NCBI GenBank assembly: GCA_963573385.1 | Contig: CAUYLG010071539.1 | Location: 55,835 to 119,834, forward strand | Source of the DNA: Cacajao melanocephalus | Lineage: Eukaryota > Chordata > Mammalia > Primates > Pitheciidae | Reading direction: 5' to 3' | DNA length: 64,000 bases | Part shown: piece after piece, positions 45,501 through 57,723 of the stretch | Position numbering within the stretch: the stretch's first letter is position 1 | How the letters are laid out: every line of letters begins with the position of its first letter | Notes under the pieces: model-generated | Seen by the model: only the letters and a program-made list of their open reading frames with translations | What the model was told of the DNA's origin: nothing | Database searches by the model: none | Translations under genes and position numbers: made by a program

Positions 45501-47181
45501 ACCCAAGGGGAAGTCACTGTGGACACACCCTCTGGGAGACTAGTAGAGATTGCTGCCACGTGGCCATGGTAGTGTGCGCTGTGAGATGATCCCAGGTATC
45601 TGTACAGAATCCTTTCCTGGAGGTCAACAGTGTTGACACCCTTGAAAAACACAGGGAACAGACCTGTTGACCTTATTTAATGCCTTCTCATGCCATAATA
45701 TCAGAAACTGACATTAATATCAAAATACAAGTTTTAAAGTGTTTCAGAGATGTTTATGCAGGATGTATAGAAATTCACATATTCAGGAAACTATAGAATC
45801 AAGAGTTAAGTTTTTCTCAGCATTCACAGAAATCTACCTGCCCATCCCATCTACTCCTGAGAATGTACATTTCCACCTATGATTGCCAGTACGCCCAGAC
45901 CAAGGAACTGTTTCTGCTAATCCCCCATCATTGCATCATGCACACAGCCCTACGTCACTAGGCATCTACATTTCTGTGGATGATGGTGATAAAAATGAAA
46001 CTAACCAAATATGTGTGGATCATTGGGTAAAAATGGTACTGTAGTCAGGTCCTTGGGTTTTCCCTGGGGACTTTTGTGGTTTTGGGGAGCTGTTCCATAC
46101 TCTATGCAAATACTGTGATGAGGCCCACATCAGATGCTGGGGGGAAATGTGAATCACCTCATGGCAGTAGCATCATAGTGAGCTCATGGACGAAAAAGAA
46201 CCTAACAAAATCCCAGTATTCCTAAAGCTAAACTTTGTCCAGCTTTTATTTAGTACTTAAAAAAAAAATAGAATGGTTTTATGTGGTGCTTAAACTAGGG
46301 CTATGTATAAAAATTCCCTGGTTTGATTGAAGTATGTTTCTGATGGACGTTGTTTGAAGGTCTAATATCATAGCTGTATGTTGTCTGAACTGTTGATGGC
46401 CATGAAGCCCTGGTTCCTGAGCCTTAAATAACTTTCGTCTGCCCATCCTGTGCCATCATCACTTCCATTGGATCTGTTCACTTTGGTGAGCTATGAATGG
46501 AAAAACTCTTCCCAAGTATCAAGCAATTATATTTCTCCTTACAAACAGAAAATGTTTGCAGCGATCTTTATTATTATCTGAGTGGGTTTTCTTGGATTCA
46601 TGCCCAGAAAGTTTATTTTTGTGTTTAGTAGGCTGATTTTCTAATTTTCTGTACATTTCTTTGGAGAGTTTACCAAACCGTTTATCTTTGCTGACAATTT
46701 CAGCTAGGTCAGAGTTTGTGTAAATTCAGCGGAGCCTTAAAAAAGCCACGTTCTAAAGTCCTTAAGATCGTTATTGCTGACTTTTAGAGTAATGATTTCG
46801 GCACCACCTTAGCTGAGTCTGTCTTGGGAATGGAAACAGCAGCTGAATTGTGTGTTTGTATACTCAAAGCCCCAGACCATTCTTGCAAAGCCTCCATTAT
46901 TTGTCTTTGTAGTCTCAGAAGCTTTGCATTTGTGGATTCATTGTATCATCATTTTGTGGCTATTTGGAGTCTCTGATGGTGTTCTAAATAAGTGCCCGTT
47001 TCCTACTTACCACTGTTTTATAATGCTTAAAATGCGAACTTCTCCCAGTGTATTTTTGGATATGTGGGTAATGGGTTGAATCAGTAGTGTTGTAGGAAAG
47101 GAACTGTTTTTAAGGCTAAAGATATGAAGATTAAAAACATTTCCCCAGGGTCAGTTTCCTCATATTTAGAATGCATGCATG
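42516..47181. other. Longest repeat-poor stretch of the window (4.7 kb)
   Basis: No interspersed repeat recognised. The overlapping plus frames at 44436-44866 (113 and 99 codons) lack a family, and neither is supported by splice sites I can defend. 46560-47080 has balanced composition without low-complexity sequence. A good place for conserved enhancers, but no motif is decisive. Confidence 0.4.
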
Positions 47182-47191
47182 TACACACACA

Positions 47192-47224
<33 letters not shown>
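47182..47224. repeat. (CA)n microsatellite
   Basis: About 20 CA units with one AG interruption near the start. Confidence 0.95.
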
Positions 47225-47228
<4 letters not shown>

Positions 47229-47289
47229 AAAACATATAGCTGTAGACGTTTTGATACTGACTTTTTGATCACAGAATCCAACTGGATAT

Positions 47290-47835
47290 CTCACAAAAAT
47301 GATCCTGTCATATCCATACCACAGCTACTACTCAGCAATAAAAAGCAAAAAACGATGGATACATGAAATAACTTGGATGGACTCAAGGGCTGTATGTTAG
47401 TGAAAAAAGCCAATCTTAAAAAGTGTGATTCCATTTATATAACACTCAAAATGACCAAGTTATAGAGGTAGAGAACAAATTAGTAGTTTCCAGGGATTAG
47501 GTATGGTGGTAGTATGGTGGGGTGGAATTGGATGAGACCACAAAGAGGAACATGAGTAAATACCATTGTGGGGATGTAATAGTTTTGTGTCTTGGTTGTG
47601 TTGGTGGTCAGATTAGTCAACATGTGAGAAAATGGCATAGAGCTACACAGACACATTGCATGAATGTCAGTTTCCTGGTTTTAATATTACTATGATTATG
47701 TAAAATATAACCATTGGGGAGAACTGGGTGAAGGGCATGTAGGACTTCTTTATACTAGTTTTGCAACTTCCTGTGAATCTAGAATTATTTCAAAATATTT
47801 TGTTGGAAATGAGCCAGTAGTTTTAGAGAGCCCTA
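47290..47835 (+). mobile_element. L1M 3' end (ORF2 end and 3'UTR)
   Basis: 'ctactactcagcaataaaaa', 'gtgattccatttatataaca' and 'ggggatgtaatagttttgtg' follow the L1M 3' end in sense. Confidence 0.8.
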
Positions 47836-48187
47836 ATAAAAATAAGCCTTTTCTTACCAATAAATGTTGGTGATAAATGGAGTAATTGACTCTCAGGGCT
47901 GGAAAGGATTTAGTATTCACACATAAATACCAGAATAATGTGGCAGCCCAAGTCTTTTTAAAATGCTGTTTATAGCTTCTATTCTTGGCAGCAGCTTATT
48001 ATTTTTGAAAATGTGTAAACTACGACGGGCACACTTGTAAAGTGATGCTCATTGCTCACAACAGTATGTTTGATCTTCCGTATTTTGAAAGTTTACCACT
48101 GTGGACAGTGAGAGTCATGCCAGTAACATTCTAGCAGTCCTTCAGACAACTCCGTTAAAAAAAATAAACATGGCTTTTGGGCAGAAA
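47836..48187. other. Unassigned intron sequence
   Basis: Nothing recognised. Confidence 0.4.
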
Positions 48188-49405
48188 ATTGAAACTGGAC
48201 TCTTTCCTTATACCTCATGCAAAAATTAACTCAAGATAGATTAAAGACTTAAAGGTAAAACACAAAACTATAAAAACTCTAGAAGAAAATCTAGGCAATA
48301 CCATTTAGGACATAGGCATGGGCGAAGATTTCATGACAAAAATGTCAAAAGCAATTGCAACAAAAACAAAAATTGACAAATAATCTAATTAAAGAGTTTC
48401 TGCACAACAAAAGAAACTATTATCAGAGTGAACAGACAGCCTACAGAATGGGAGAAAATTTTTACCATCCATCTGACAAAGGTCTAATATTCAGAATGTA
48501 CAAGGAACTTAAACAAATTTACAAGAACAAAACCCATTAAAAAATGGGCCAAGGACATGAACAGACACTTCTCAAAAGAAGACATTTATGTGATGACATA
48601 AAAAAAAGCTCAACATCACTGATCATTAGAGAAATGCAATTCAAGACCACAATGAGATACCATCTCACACCAGTCAGAATGACAGTTATTAAAAAGTCAA
48701 GAAACAGCAGATGCTGGTGAGGCTGTGGAGAAATAGGAACGCTTTTACATGGTTGGTGGGAATATAAATTGGTTCAACCATTGTGGAAGACAGTGCGGCA
48801 ATTCCTCAAAGACCTAGAACCAGAAATACTATTAGACTCAGTAATCCCTTTGCTGGGTATATACGCAAAGGAATAGAAATGATTCTGTTAGAAAAATACA
48901 TTCACACATATGTTCATTGCAGCACTATTCATAGTAGCAAAGACATGGAATCAACCCAGATGCCCATCAGTGATAGACTGGATAAAGAAAATGTGGTACA
49001 TATACACCAAGGAATACTGTGTAGCTATAAAAAGGAACAAGATCATATCCTTTGGAGGAACATAAATGGAGCTGGAAGCCATTATCCTCAGCAAACTAAC
49101 AAAGGAATAGAAAACCAAACACTGCTTGTTCTCACTCATGCAGGAGCTGAACAATGAGAACACATGGAAAATGAGATACCATGTCAAGGGAACAACACAC
49201 CCTGGGGCCTAGCAGGGGGAGGATGTGGGAGGAGGGAGAATATTAGAATAAATAGCAGAGGGTGTGGGAGGAGGGAGGGTATCAGGATAAATAGCTAATG
49301 CATGCTGGGCTTAATACCTAGGTGATAAGCTGATAGGTGCAGCAAACCACCATGGCACACGTTTACCTATGTAAAAATCTGCACACTCTGCACATTTATC
49401 CTGGA
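48188..49405 (+). mobile_element. 5'-truncated L1 (ORF2 C-terminus and 3'UTR)
   Basis: Sense L1 from 'caaaaattaactcaagatag' through 'gatgcccatcagtgatagac' to the 3'UTR end 'cctggaacttaaaaatag'. ORF2 is broken by stops and frameshifts. The copy is older primate grade. The 3'UTR polypurine block is duplicated (49221-49254 and 49260-49293). Confidence 0.9.
49260..49279 (+). repeat. G-quadruplex motif in duplicated L1 3'UTR polypurine block
   Basis: GGG runs at 49260-49262, 49266-49268, 49273-49275 and 49277-49279 with loops of 3, 4 and 1 nt. The first copy, 39 bp upstream, is less perfect. Confidence 0.75.
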
Positions 49406-49465
49406 ACTTAAAAATAGACATGGGTTTATTGGACATTCCAATAGAACCTAGTCTGAATGTCTTTT

Positions 49466-49593
49466 TTTTTTTTAACAGATTTAATATCATTGACATAAAA
49501 GTTAGATATATTTAAGGTGTACAGCTTGACGTTTTGATATATGTATACTTTAGAAAATAATCACCACATTTAGGGTAATTAATGTATCAGTTT
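49466..49593 (-). mobile_element. L1 3'UTR fragment, antisense
   Basis: 'tatatttaaggtgtacagct' and 'gttttgatatatgtatac' are an antisense L1 3'UTR; broken off by the MST LTR. Confidence 0.65.
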
Positions 49594-49915
49594 ATATTAG
49601 TTCGTTTTCACACTGCTGATAAAGACATACCCAAAACTGGGAACAAAAAGAGGTTTAATTGGACTTACAGTTCCATATGGCTGGGGAGGCCTCAGAATCA
49701 TGGTGGGAGGTGAAAGGCACTTCTTACATGGCAGTGGCAAGAGAAAAATGAGAAGGAAGCAAAAGCAGAAACCCCCAATAAATCCATCAGATCTCGTGAG
49801 ACTTATTCACTATCATGAGACTAGCCCAGGAAAGACCAGCCCCTCCCACAACACATGAGAATTCTGGGAGATACAATTCAAGTTGAGATTTGGGTGGGGA
49901 CACAGCCAAACCAAA
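49594..49915 (-). mobile_element. MST-type MaLR LTR, antisense
   Basis: 'ttcgttttcacactgctgat', 'ggcctcagaatcatggtggg', 'cagatctcgtgagacttatt' and 'tgagatttgggtggggacac' mark an antisense MST LTR. The final CA and target duplication are not clean. Confidence 0.9.
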
Positions 49916-51189
49916 AGTCCAAAAAGGATACACGCCTCTAAGTTAGCTGAGAAGAGTAAACAACTCAAACTATGTAGGTCAAAGAGAACCTAGGAAATAC
50001 CCTTGAGGAAGTAAATCTCAACATACAGTATGAAATTTATACAAAGCTGTTAGTCCCAAATCCAGGGAAGAAAGAGATTTATTGTATTTTATTGCTTATG
50101 CTAATTTGTCAAGTGATAACTCATTTTGAGATAATGTTATTTATACCTTTTCCACTTCTCCTCTTCCTCTTCTCCCAATGAAATAAAAGGACACACAATC
50201 ATAGAGCAAGAACCCACAAAAAGAGGCAGAAAGAGTTTGTTTTCTTTATCCTCCTTAAACATACAAAATATATGTTTCTTGGAGAGTAATACATTTAATG
50301 TTAATCTCTGTTATCTCTCACTCCCATACCTTGGCTTTTGCCATAGAATTTTAACATTTAACTGCTGATAAGAGTCTCTAAATAAATGGAAAATGAATTT
50401 TTAATAAAAACTGAGTGCAGTCAGGAAAAAGTTGTAGCAATGATAAAAAGAAAAAAGTTTCTCTCAGTGTAATTTGATTTGAAGTATAGGAAAGAAGAAA
50501 TGATTTTAACCCAAGTTCCTTGAAAGATATTTGCACTGAACTCATGATATTCATGGAAAAAATGCCAAAGCAAAGGATTTGGGCAAGTTTTCAATAGCCC
50601 ATTGGAAATGATCAGGGATTTGCTGTCTTTGGAGAATGGGACGTGGGTATACATGCAGCACCCTGAATTCTCGTCTCCAGGCAATAATGGTGACCCCACG
50701 TTTGTTGCTCCAAGTCATTGGTATCCTTGTAAAAATGCCAAACTTATTGTGTTATCTCCTACTTGTTCTGGTTTGAATTAAACAAATGTGACTTACAAAA
50801 AGTTCCACTGTGTAAAACTAATTAAAAGTATTACAAAAGGACCCTTCACATTAACAAATGATTTCCTGTGACTCATTTAAGAGTGAATTCCTTTAGGGTG
50901 TGAAAGTGGATTTTTATAGATCATTAACAACCTGACAGGTTCTGGGAGTAGAAAAATATAAAACCTATGTGTTATGAAAAATGCCAACTGAAGATCAATC
51001 AAAAGTGACATTGAGTGTTTCTGAACACTTTAGAAGAATCAAGCAGAAAATAATTTAAAAAGCATTTCTCAAGGACATATCAATTAAATACACTTGTAAA
51101 ATAAATTCTTTGGTAAATTCTATAAATTCTTTTAATGTCACAAATAATAGCTGAAAAGAATTTTGAAAGACAAAATAAATGTCTCTCTT
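49916..51189. other. Unassigned AT-rich intron sequence
   Basis: Nothing recognised. Confidence 0.4.
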
Positions 51190-52425
51190 GTTCCCTTGAT
51201 GACTCACATTCCTGAAGGTCATATCTCTTCACTTGTGTTCCCCCATCCTGATGTCTCATTGTCTTCACTGACTGGGTCAATCTTGATTCTGTCTCATCAG
51301 GTCAGTAAAGCTGCTAATAGTAAGATCTCCTTTTATTGGTCAAAGTCAACTGAAACATTTTCAGTCCTTACATTAGTCGATTTCTTTCTGGCATTTCATA
51401 GTCTTCATTATACAAACCTTCTGAAATTCATGCCACTGGCCCCACCTGCACCATGTCTGCTGGTAGAATCTCCTGCATACGTCATTGATCCTCTTCTGCC
51501 TTCTTCACTGGCTTCTCTTTCTTCACCTACTGGCTAACTGTGGGCTTTCTCCAAGGCTCTACCTTTAGCCTCTTGTCTCTTGTCTTCCTGTATTTTTAGT
51601 TATAACCCAGTGTTCTTGTCTTAAATATGTATCTGCAGCCCCTAGCTTTCTTCTGAGCTGTAGGCCTGATATTTGAATGTGAATATTTTATCTTCCTCCA
51701 GAAACACTGCATCTCTTTCTGTCTTCTCTTACACTACCAATCTCTCAAGAAGGTAGTCTCAATCTTTAGTTTTGTTCACTCCTTATCTTCCAATTTACTC
51801 CCTTTCTTCCTAACCATAAATATTTCTCAAATCCAACACCTTATCTATATCCCTACTGCTACTATCTTCACTGAAACCCTCAACCTTTCTCAGTTTTATT
51901 ATTTCTGGAATAACCTAGTATGTGTCCTGTTTCCTAATTTCATTCCCTTAACATTCTTCCTCGTTGATTATCTTTTATCCTCAAAATTACCTTTATAATT
52001 AAATTCTGGTTGTCTCACTTATGGTTCTTTACACAGTATACAATCAAATCTACCCTACCTTTCAGAATATATAAATAGACTGCCATTCCAACAGTCACCT
52101 TAATTTTTGATGGAGGCCTCCATCCTAAAATGGATTGTCTTTCTTCGTAGAATGCCCTTTCTCGGATCTTGTCCATCTGGTGAACCACTTCATCCTTAAA
52201 GAAACAATTTGGATGTCATACACAGTGAAGTTTCCCCTGATTATTCCCAAACCCAGTTATTGCCTTTTTTCCAGAGTAATTTCCATTCTCCTATTACCAT
52301 TGATGACATTACATTATTTCCACAATATTGGACCCCACTAGGATGCTGAGAGCCTTTGTCGTATTCCATCTTTGTAGCTCTAACACTTAGCAGAATGTCT
52401 GGTGCATGATATGCACTAGTTATTG
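51190..52425 (+). mobile_element. L2 element, long decayed copy
   Basis: 'gggctttctccaaggctcta', 'tacctttagcctcttgtctc', 'cttcactgaaaccctcaacc' and the 3' end 'cttagcagaatgtctggtgc' appear in L2 order over 1.2 kb. Frames are broken throughout. Confidence 0.65.
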
Positions 52426-54589
52426 TTTTCTAAGCATAGCTCACATTACCCAGCTGCACCAATCTGGGAGCGTAGCTGTCACTCTATAGCAGCTAGGCTC
52501 CTCTCCTTCCTCTAGGTATTTCCCTTCTGAATCTTTGAGGTTTCGAGGGTAGCCTCATGTAGTCACAAACAGCCATAGCAATAATTATCTTCATTTTCCT
52601 CACCTCAATATCCTTATGGTTTCCTTCTCTGACTTTAATAATTGTTTTTTTTCCAGGTCACCATAATGACTTTTTGTGCTTCCAACATTGGAAAGAGTCA
52701 TCTTTTTTTAAATTTTAATATCACATTTATCATGCCAAAGTTAGAGAGAATTCCCCCCATCCCTTCTTCTGTTGTATTCTCTAACGACTTATGCATTGAT
52801 TACAAGCAGAATTTGCCTCTTACCCCTTCAGGAATGAGGCCCTGCCTATGACTTACTATTCCTTACAGCTCCTATCCCCTTGTGAACCCGTGTAGGCTCT
52901 TTGGGGCTGGGATATGTGCCAATCTGGGGACTATGATCTTCTTAAAAGTATTTTTTCCTTTTTACATGCTTAGCCATTGTTCAGAGGCAAAACTTGTACA
53001 GCAAGCCTCATCTTTTCTCTGAGGGGTATACAGCCTGGGATATTAAGGAGAAGTCCTTATCTTTGAGAGTTTAATACTTTTGAGGTCTTAGGTCTGCAGA
53101 ATCATCCTTGTGTTCATTCACTAGCACCTTACATGAGTTTTTGAGCCCCTCACTCTGCTGACATACCTTCACAGGCAGTAGAGACACAGTGTAAGGTCCT
53201 CATTCTGCCACTTGATGTGTAAAAAAAAATTGCCCTAGACTAGCCAAACAGGCCAAAAAAAAAAAAAAAAAAAAAGACATTCAAGAAAATTGTAATACAG
53301 GAGAAGGATTGAACTCAACTCCACTAAACAAAGGGCAGAAGAGTTTCTGAGAACTGGGCGAGCTGGTGGAAAAGTACGGGAGGACGTTAGTTGGGGGTTG
53401 ATCAACTTAATCGGGACATCTGCATTTCCTAATTGGTGCTTATTGAAGTTAGGTTCCCACCCTCCTACAGAGACTGAGAGATAGGGCACTATCTTTCTTG
53501 ATTACTTGTCAAAAGGAATGGCTTCCAGGTTCTTGAAAAAGACATTCCTGGGCTGTAGATTTATGTCTCAAAGCAGCAGAGCAAGGATTTATAATGGCAA
53601 GTTTTCTAAAGGAAACACATTTTAAAAAGGAGGTCAGAGGCCTTAGGAAGAAGCCTGTTGAAAGTTTAGTCAATCTGAGGGGGATTTTATGGCCATCTTT
53701 TACAGATGCATAAGTATAAACTAAAAAGTAAATAATGACCCACTTTACTTGCTTTCATGTAGCTCTCTATATTCCATCAATAACAATGAAATGGGTCATG
53801 CAGTAGAGCAGTTGATATTATTAATGAAATTTATACATAGATTAAAATAATATGCTATAATTGTGAACAATTTGTTTCCCAGGTTCTGTCCTTTTCAAGA
53901 AAAATGGAGATACATTTCAAAATAAGTGCTTTGCAATTATTACTTTTCTTTCTTCTAACTAATTATTAAAGGTGAATGTATTTATCACACAGACCCATAC
54001 TTTGGTTTTATTGGTTTGTATCATTGCTTTTTCTTTGTCATAGAAGTATCTATTACATTACAGTGAGTGTTTTGGCAACATAGAAAGCAATAATTTAACC
54101 CCCTAGCTGACTGCTTTCTAGTATAAGTGAATCCTACAAGCCAGCAGGCAGATAGCTGAAGAAAAAGGCACACAGCCAAAAGAGATCGTAGTTCATGTCC
54201 CCATTTTTCTAAAGGGAACACTTTCAGTGATAAATCTTGACTATGTCAGGTGATTTTCCTTTTTTCACTCTGTAGAAAAGGTGTTTCATCAGTTTTCCAT
54301 ACCCATTATGTGAAACAGATTTCATAAATATAGCTAGTGATCTTCAGGCACTACTGAAACTTTTATGTTATATACGTCATAATTATTGTGAATGGTAAAG
54401 TTGTGTGAAATGGGGAAAATGAAGAAAAGGTAGGACTTAGTCAGGGCTCTGACTGAATGGCCAGTGAAAGCTGTTAAAGGACAATAAATAATTTGAGCTC
54501 TTTGGGAAATACTGTTATTTACTTTTCTACTTTTATTTTCACTTTTATTGCCAGATTTCTTCACAGCTCCACTTCTTTTCTGTTATTAC
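52426..54589. other. Unassigned intron sequence with poly(A) 53255-53275
   Basis: A 21-nt A-run lies within DNA that I cannot assign. No gene. Confidence 0.4.
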
Positions 54590-55360
<771 letters not shown>

Positions 55361-55527
55361 CCATCTCACCTCTTACCATTCTTTCTCTGGTTTATGAATT
55401 CTCAGGCACATTGTCCTTTCTGTCTTTTGAAACTGCCAAGCTTACTTCTTCCCTAGGGCATTTGCCCTTATTGTGCTCTCTCCATGGGCAGTTCTGCTAC
55501 CTGATTTTTGCATGACCGGCTCTCTTT
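55361..55527 (+). mobile_element. L2 fragment, part 2
   Basis: 'cttccctagggcatttgccc' and 'tccatgggcagttctgctac' continue the L2 after the Alu. Confidence 0.65.
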
Positions 55528-56430
55528 TTTTAGTGTACTTTGGTGTGATGTTGGCTTGGTTTGGTGGGAGTTGTGGGTGGAGTTGTGGAGTCTGTGGTCT
55601 TGCAGCAAGATGGTGGCAGGTGTTGTGCAGATACCTTGTGGATTGTCAGCTTTGTTGGTGTGGCTTGCAGTTATCTTGGTGCAGCAGTGGCTCTGTTCCA
55701 TGTGCAGTTGTCACCAGTTATTCTTAACTGCAGTTGCTTCATTCTTCAACTCCAGTGGTTTGATGTGCTGTTGGTGGTGTCAGCTGCCTGGGTGGTCGAT
55801 GTATAAACAACTGCTGGAGGGCCTAGTAGCTTCCCAACAATGCACTGAAACATAAAACTTTCCAGCAGGTAGAGAACTCCTTGCATGGTTCTTGAATGTA
55901 TGAAGAGTATGTTGGTCTGGTTTGTCCAATTTCCCATCAAATACCCTAAGCCTTTTTTCAGTGTTGTTTGTCAGACCTTTGAGGGTCTTATTCACTGCAT
56001 CAAATCTGTTGTCCATGTGGTGTTTGAGGTCTTTAATGTGATCCAGTACTTAGGACAATTCACTGCTGATAACCATTTCAGCTTGTTCTCCTCTCTTCCT
56101 TTGCATTGGTGATCCTTTGAGGGTCATTTTCTCTGTTGAAATGTCTGCAGAGGTTGAGCCGTCTTCTTTCATGGCAAGTGGCAAGGATGGAACCAGGATC
56201 TCTTTTGGCAGGTTCTCAAGCAACATAGGTGGTGATTTGTAGTCTTGAATATGGCAATTCCCCCTTTTCCTCGAGGTCTGATGTTATTTGCTTGGTGCTG
56301 ATACTAGCCATCTGCTGATTGACTTGCTGTCAGATCCCGCTATAAGTTTCCATGACTGGCTTTCTTGCCATTGACCTTTCAGCACAAATATCTCCTCATT
56401 CATGAGGATCCCCAGACGATTCAATATATA
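55528..56430 (-). pseudogene. Unidentified decayed coding-like retroinsert within L2
   Basis: This block splits the L2 (55361-55527 and 56431-56665). Its left edge has a T tract on + (poly(A) on minus), typical of a retroposed cDNA in minus orientation. On the minus strand, several adjoining frames have protein-like composition: a Lys/Glu-rich stretch, then 'DHIKDLKHHMDNRFDAVNKT' and 'LKGLTNNTEKRL' (about 56050-55930), which looks like a coiled coil. A stop precedes that stretch, and frameshifts follow. I recognise no family; candidates are a processed pseudogene or a HAL1/LINE ORF1-like element. Confidence 0.4.
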
Positions 56431-56665
56431 TTAGTCCCCTTCCTCCCAGACACCCTCTATCACCATCTTCCAGTTTTTTTTTAATGACTTAAGGTAATTA
56501 TAACCACAGGTATCTCGTTCATTTCTTTTGCTTGCCTATTGTCATGAGAATGTAAGCCCCATGAAGGCAAGGATCTTGCTTATTATATACTTTGCTATAA
56601 CCCAAGCACCAAAAACACCCCCTGATATGCTTCATAAGTATTTCAGTGAAATAATTAATGAATTT
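56431..56665 (+). mobile_element. L2 3' end, part 3
   Basis: 'ctctatcaccatcttccag' and 'gagaatgtaagccccatgaa' followed by 'ggcaaggatcttgcttatt' are the L2 3' region continuing the interrupted copy. Confidence 0.7.
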
Positions 56666-57611
56666 GCTAAATAAGTATTATTTATTGATGTCCTACTATC
56701 TGCCAGGTACAATGCAACATTGTCTTGGGAACCAAAGACAAATGTGGTGTGGTTTTATACCTCATGTGGCTTACTGGCTGGCCATTATCTGGATCTGGTC
56801 ATCTGGTTACTAAACCATCTTTTAGGATTTAAATTTAACTTTTGTTTGAGGTATAAAGATAAGTTGATATTTTAACATATTCACAGAGAGTCAGATACTT
56901 TGGTTCTCTAACTGTACTCTACATATACTCCCTAAGAACCTCTAAAATTTAGCTTCTCTCATTTTACATATATTATTTTTTCACTTTATTAAGGCTTTAT
57001 CCGGAATGTAGCAGATTCAAGGCTTTTTATCGCTCATTATAAGGTATACACATGAGGGTAAGATATTTACCCTGTCTTCAAGGAATGCAAAATTTAGTAG
57101 ACAGAGATAAACTCTGTATTCTGGTAAACATGAAATAAGGCTGTATCTTGAGAATTCTATAAAGGAGGAGGAATGGGTGATAGGGGATCCAGAGAAGGGA
57201 GCTATCACACAGAAGTGAGATGAATAGTAAATGCTTCATTAAGAGATTTACCTTTTCTTGGGCTTTAATAATCACCACGACCTTGACAGATGGAGATGTA
57301 GAAGAAAGGAAAAGGGAAGGAAATGAGGTTTCCAGTTGAGCTGCAGCATCAGCATAAAGTTTTGGAAAGAATCTATGTCATGGAGGGTTTTGAAATGTCC
57401 TTGGTAGGTGGTGGGAGCCGTTAGAGTTTTGTTGGGACCAACATTAGCACAGCATTGCTTTAGATAGAGGAGTTTAGACATCTTTGATAGAATGAATTGG
57501 AGTAAGGCCAAATTGGAGGCAGGGAGATCAATCAATTAGCAAACTTAGAAGAGATGACAGCCTACATAGGAGAGAATAAGGGTTTGAAAAGTAGGATAAA
57601 AGGTTTCCTAA

Positions 57612-57612
<1 letters not shown>
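56666..57612. other. Unassigned intron sequence
   Basis: Nothing recognised. Confidence 0.4.
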
Positions 57613-57688
<76 letters not shown>

Positions 57689-57723
57689 CAGAGAGACACA
57701 GACAGAGACAGAGAGAAAGAGAG
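57613..57723. repeat. (CA)n followed by (GA)n-rich compound microsatellite
   Basis: About 23 CA units, then 60 bp of purine-only GA/CAGA repeats. The first part favours Z-DNA and the second triplex DNA. Confidence 0.95.

Noticed and set aside
48355..49187. Several frames on both strands
   Set aside because: Pieces of a 5'-truncated L1 ORF2, broken by stops.
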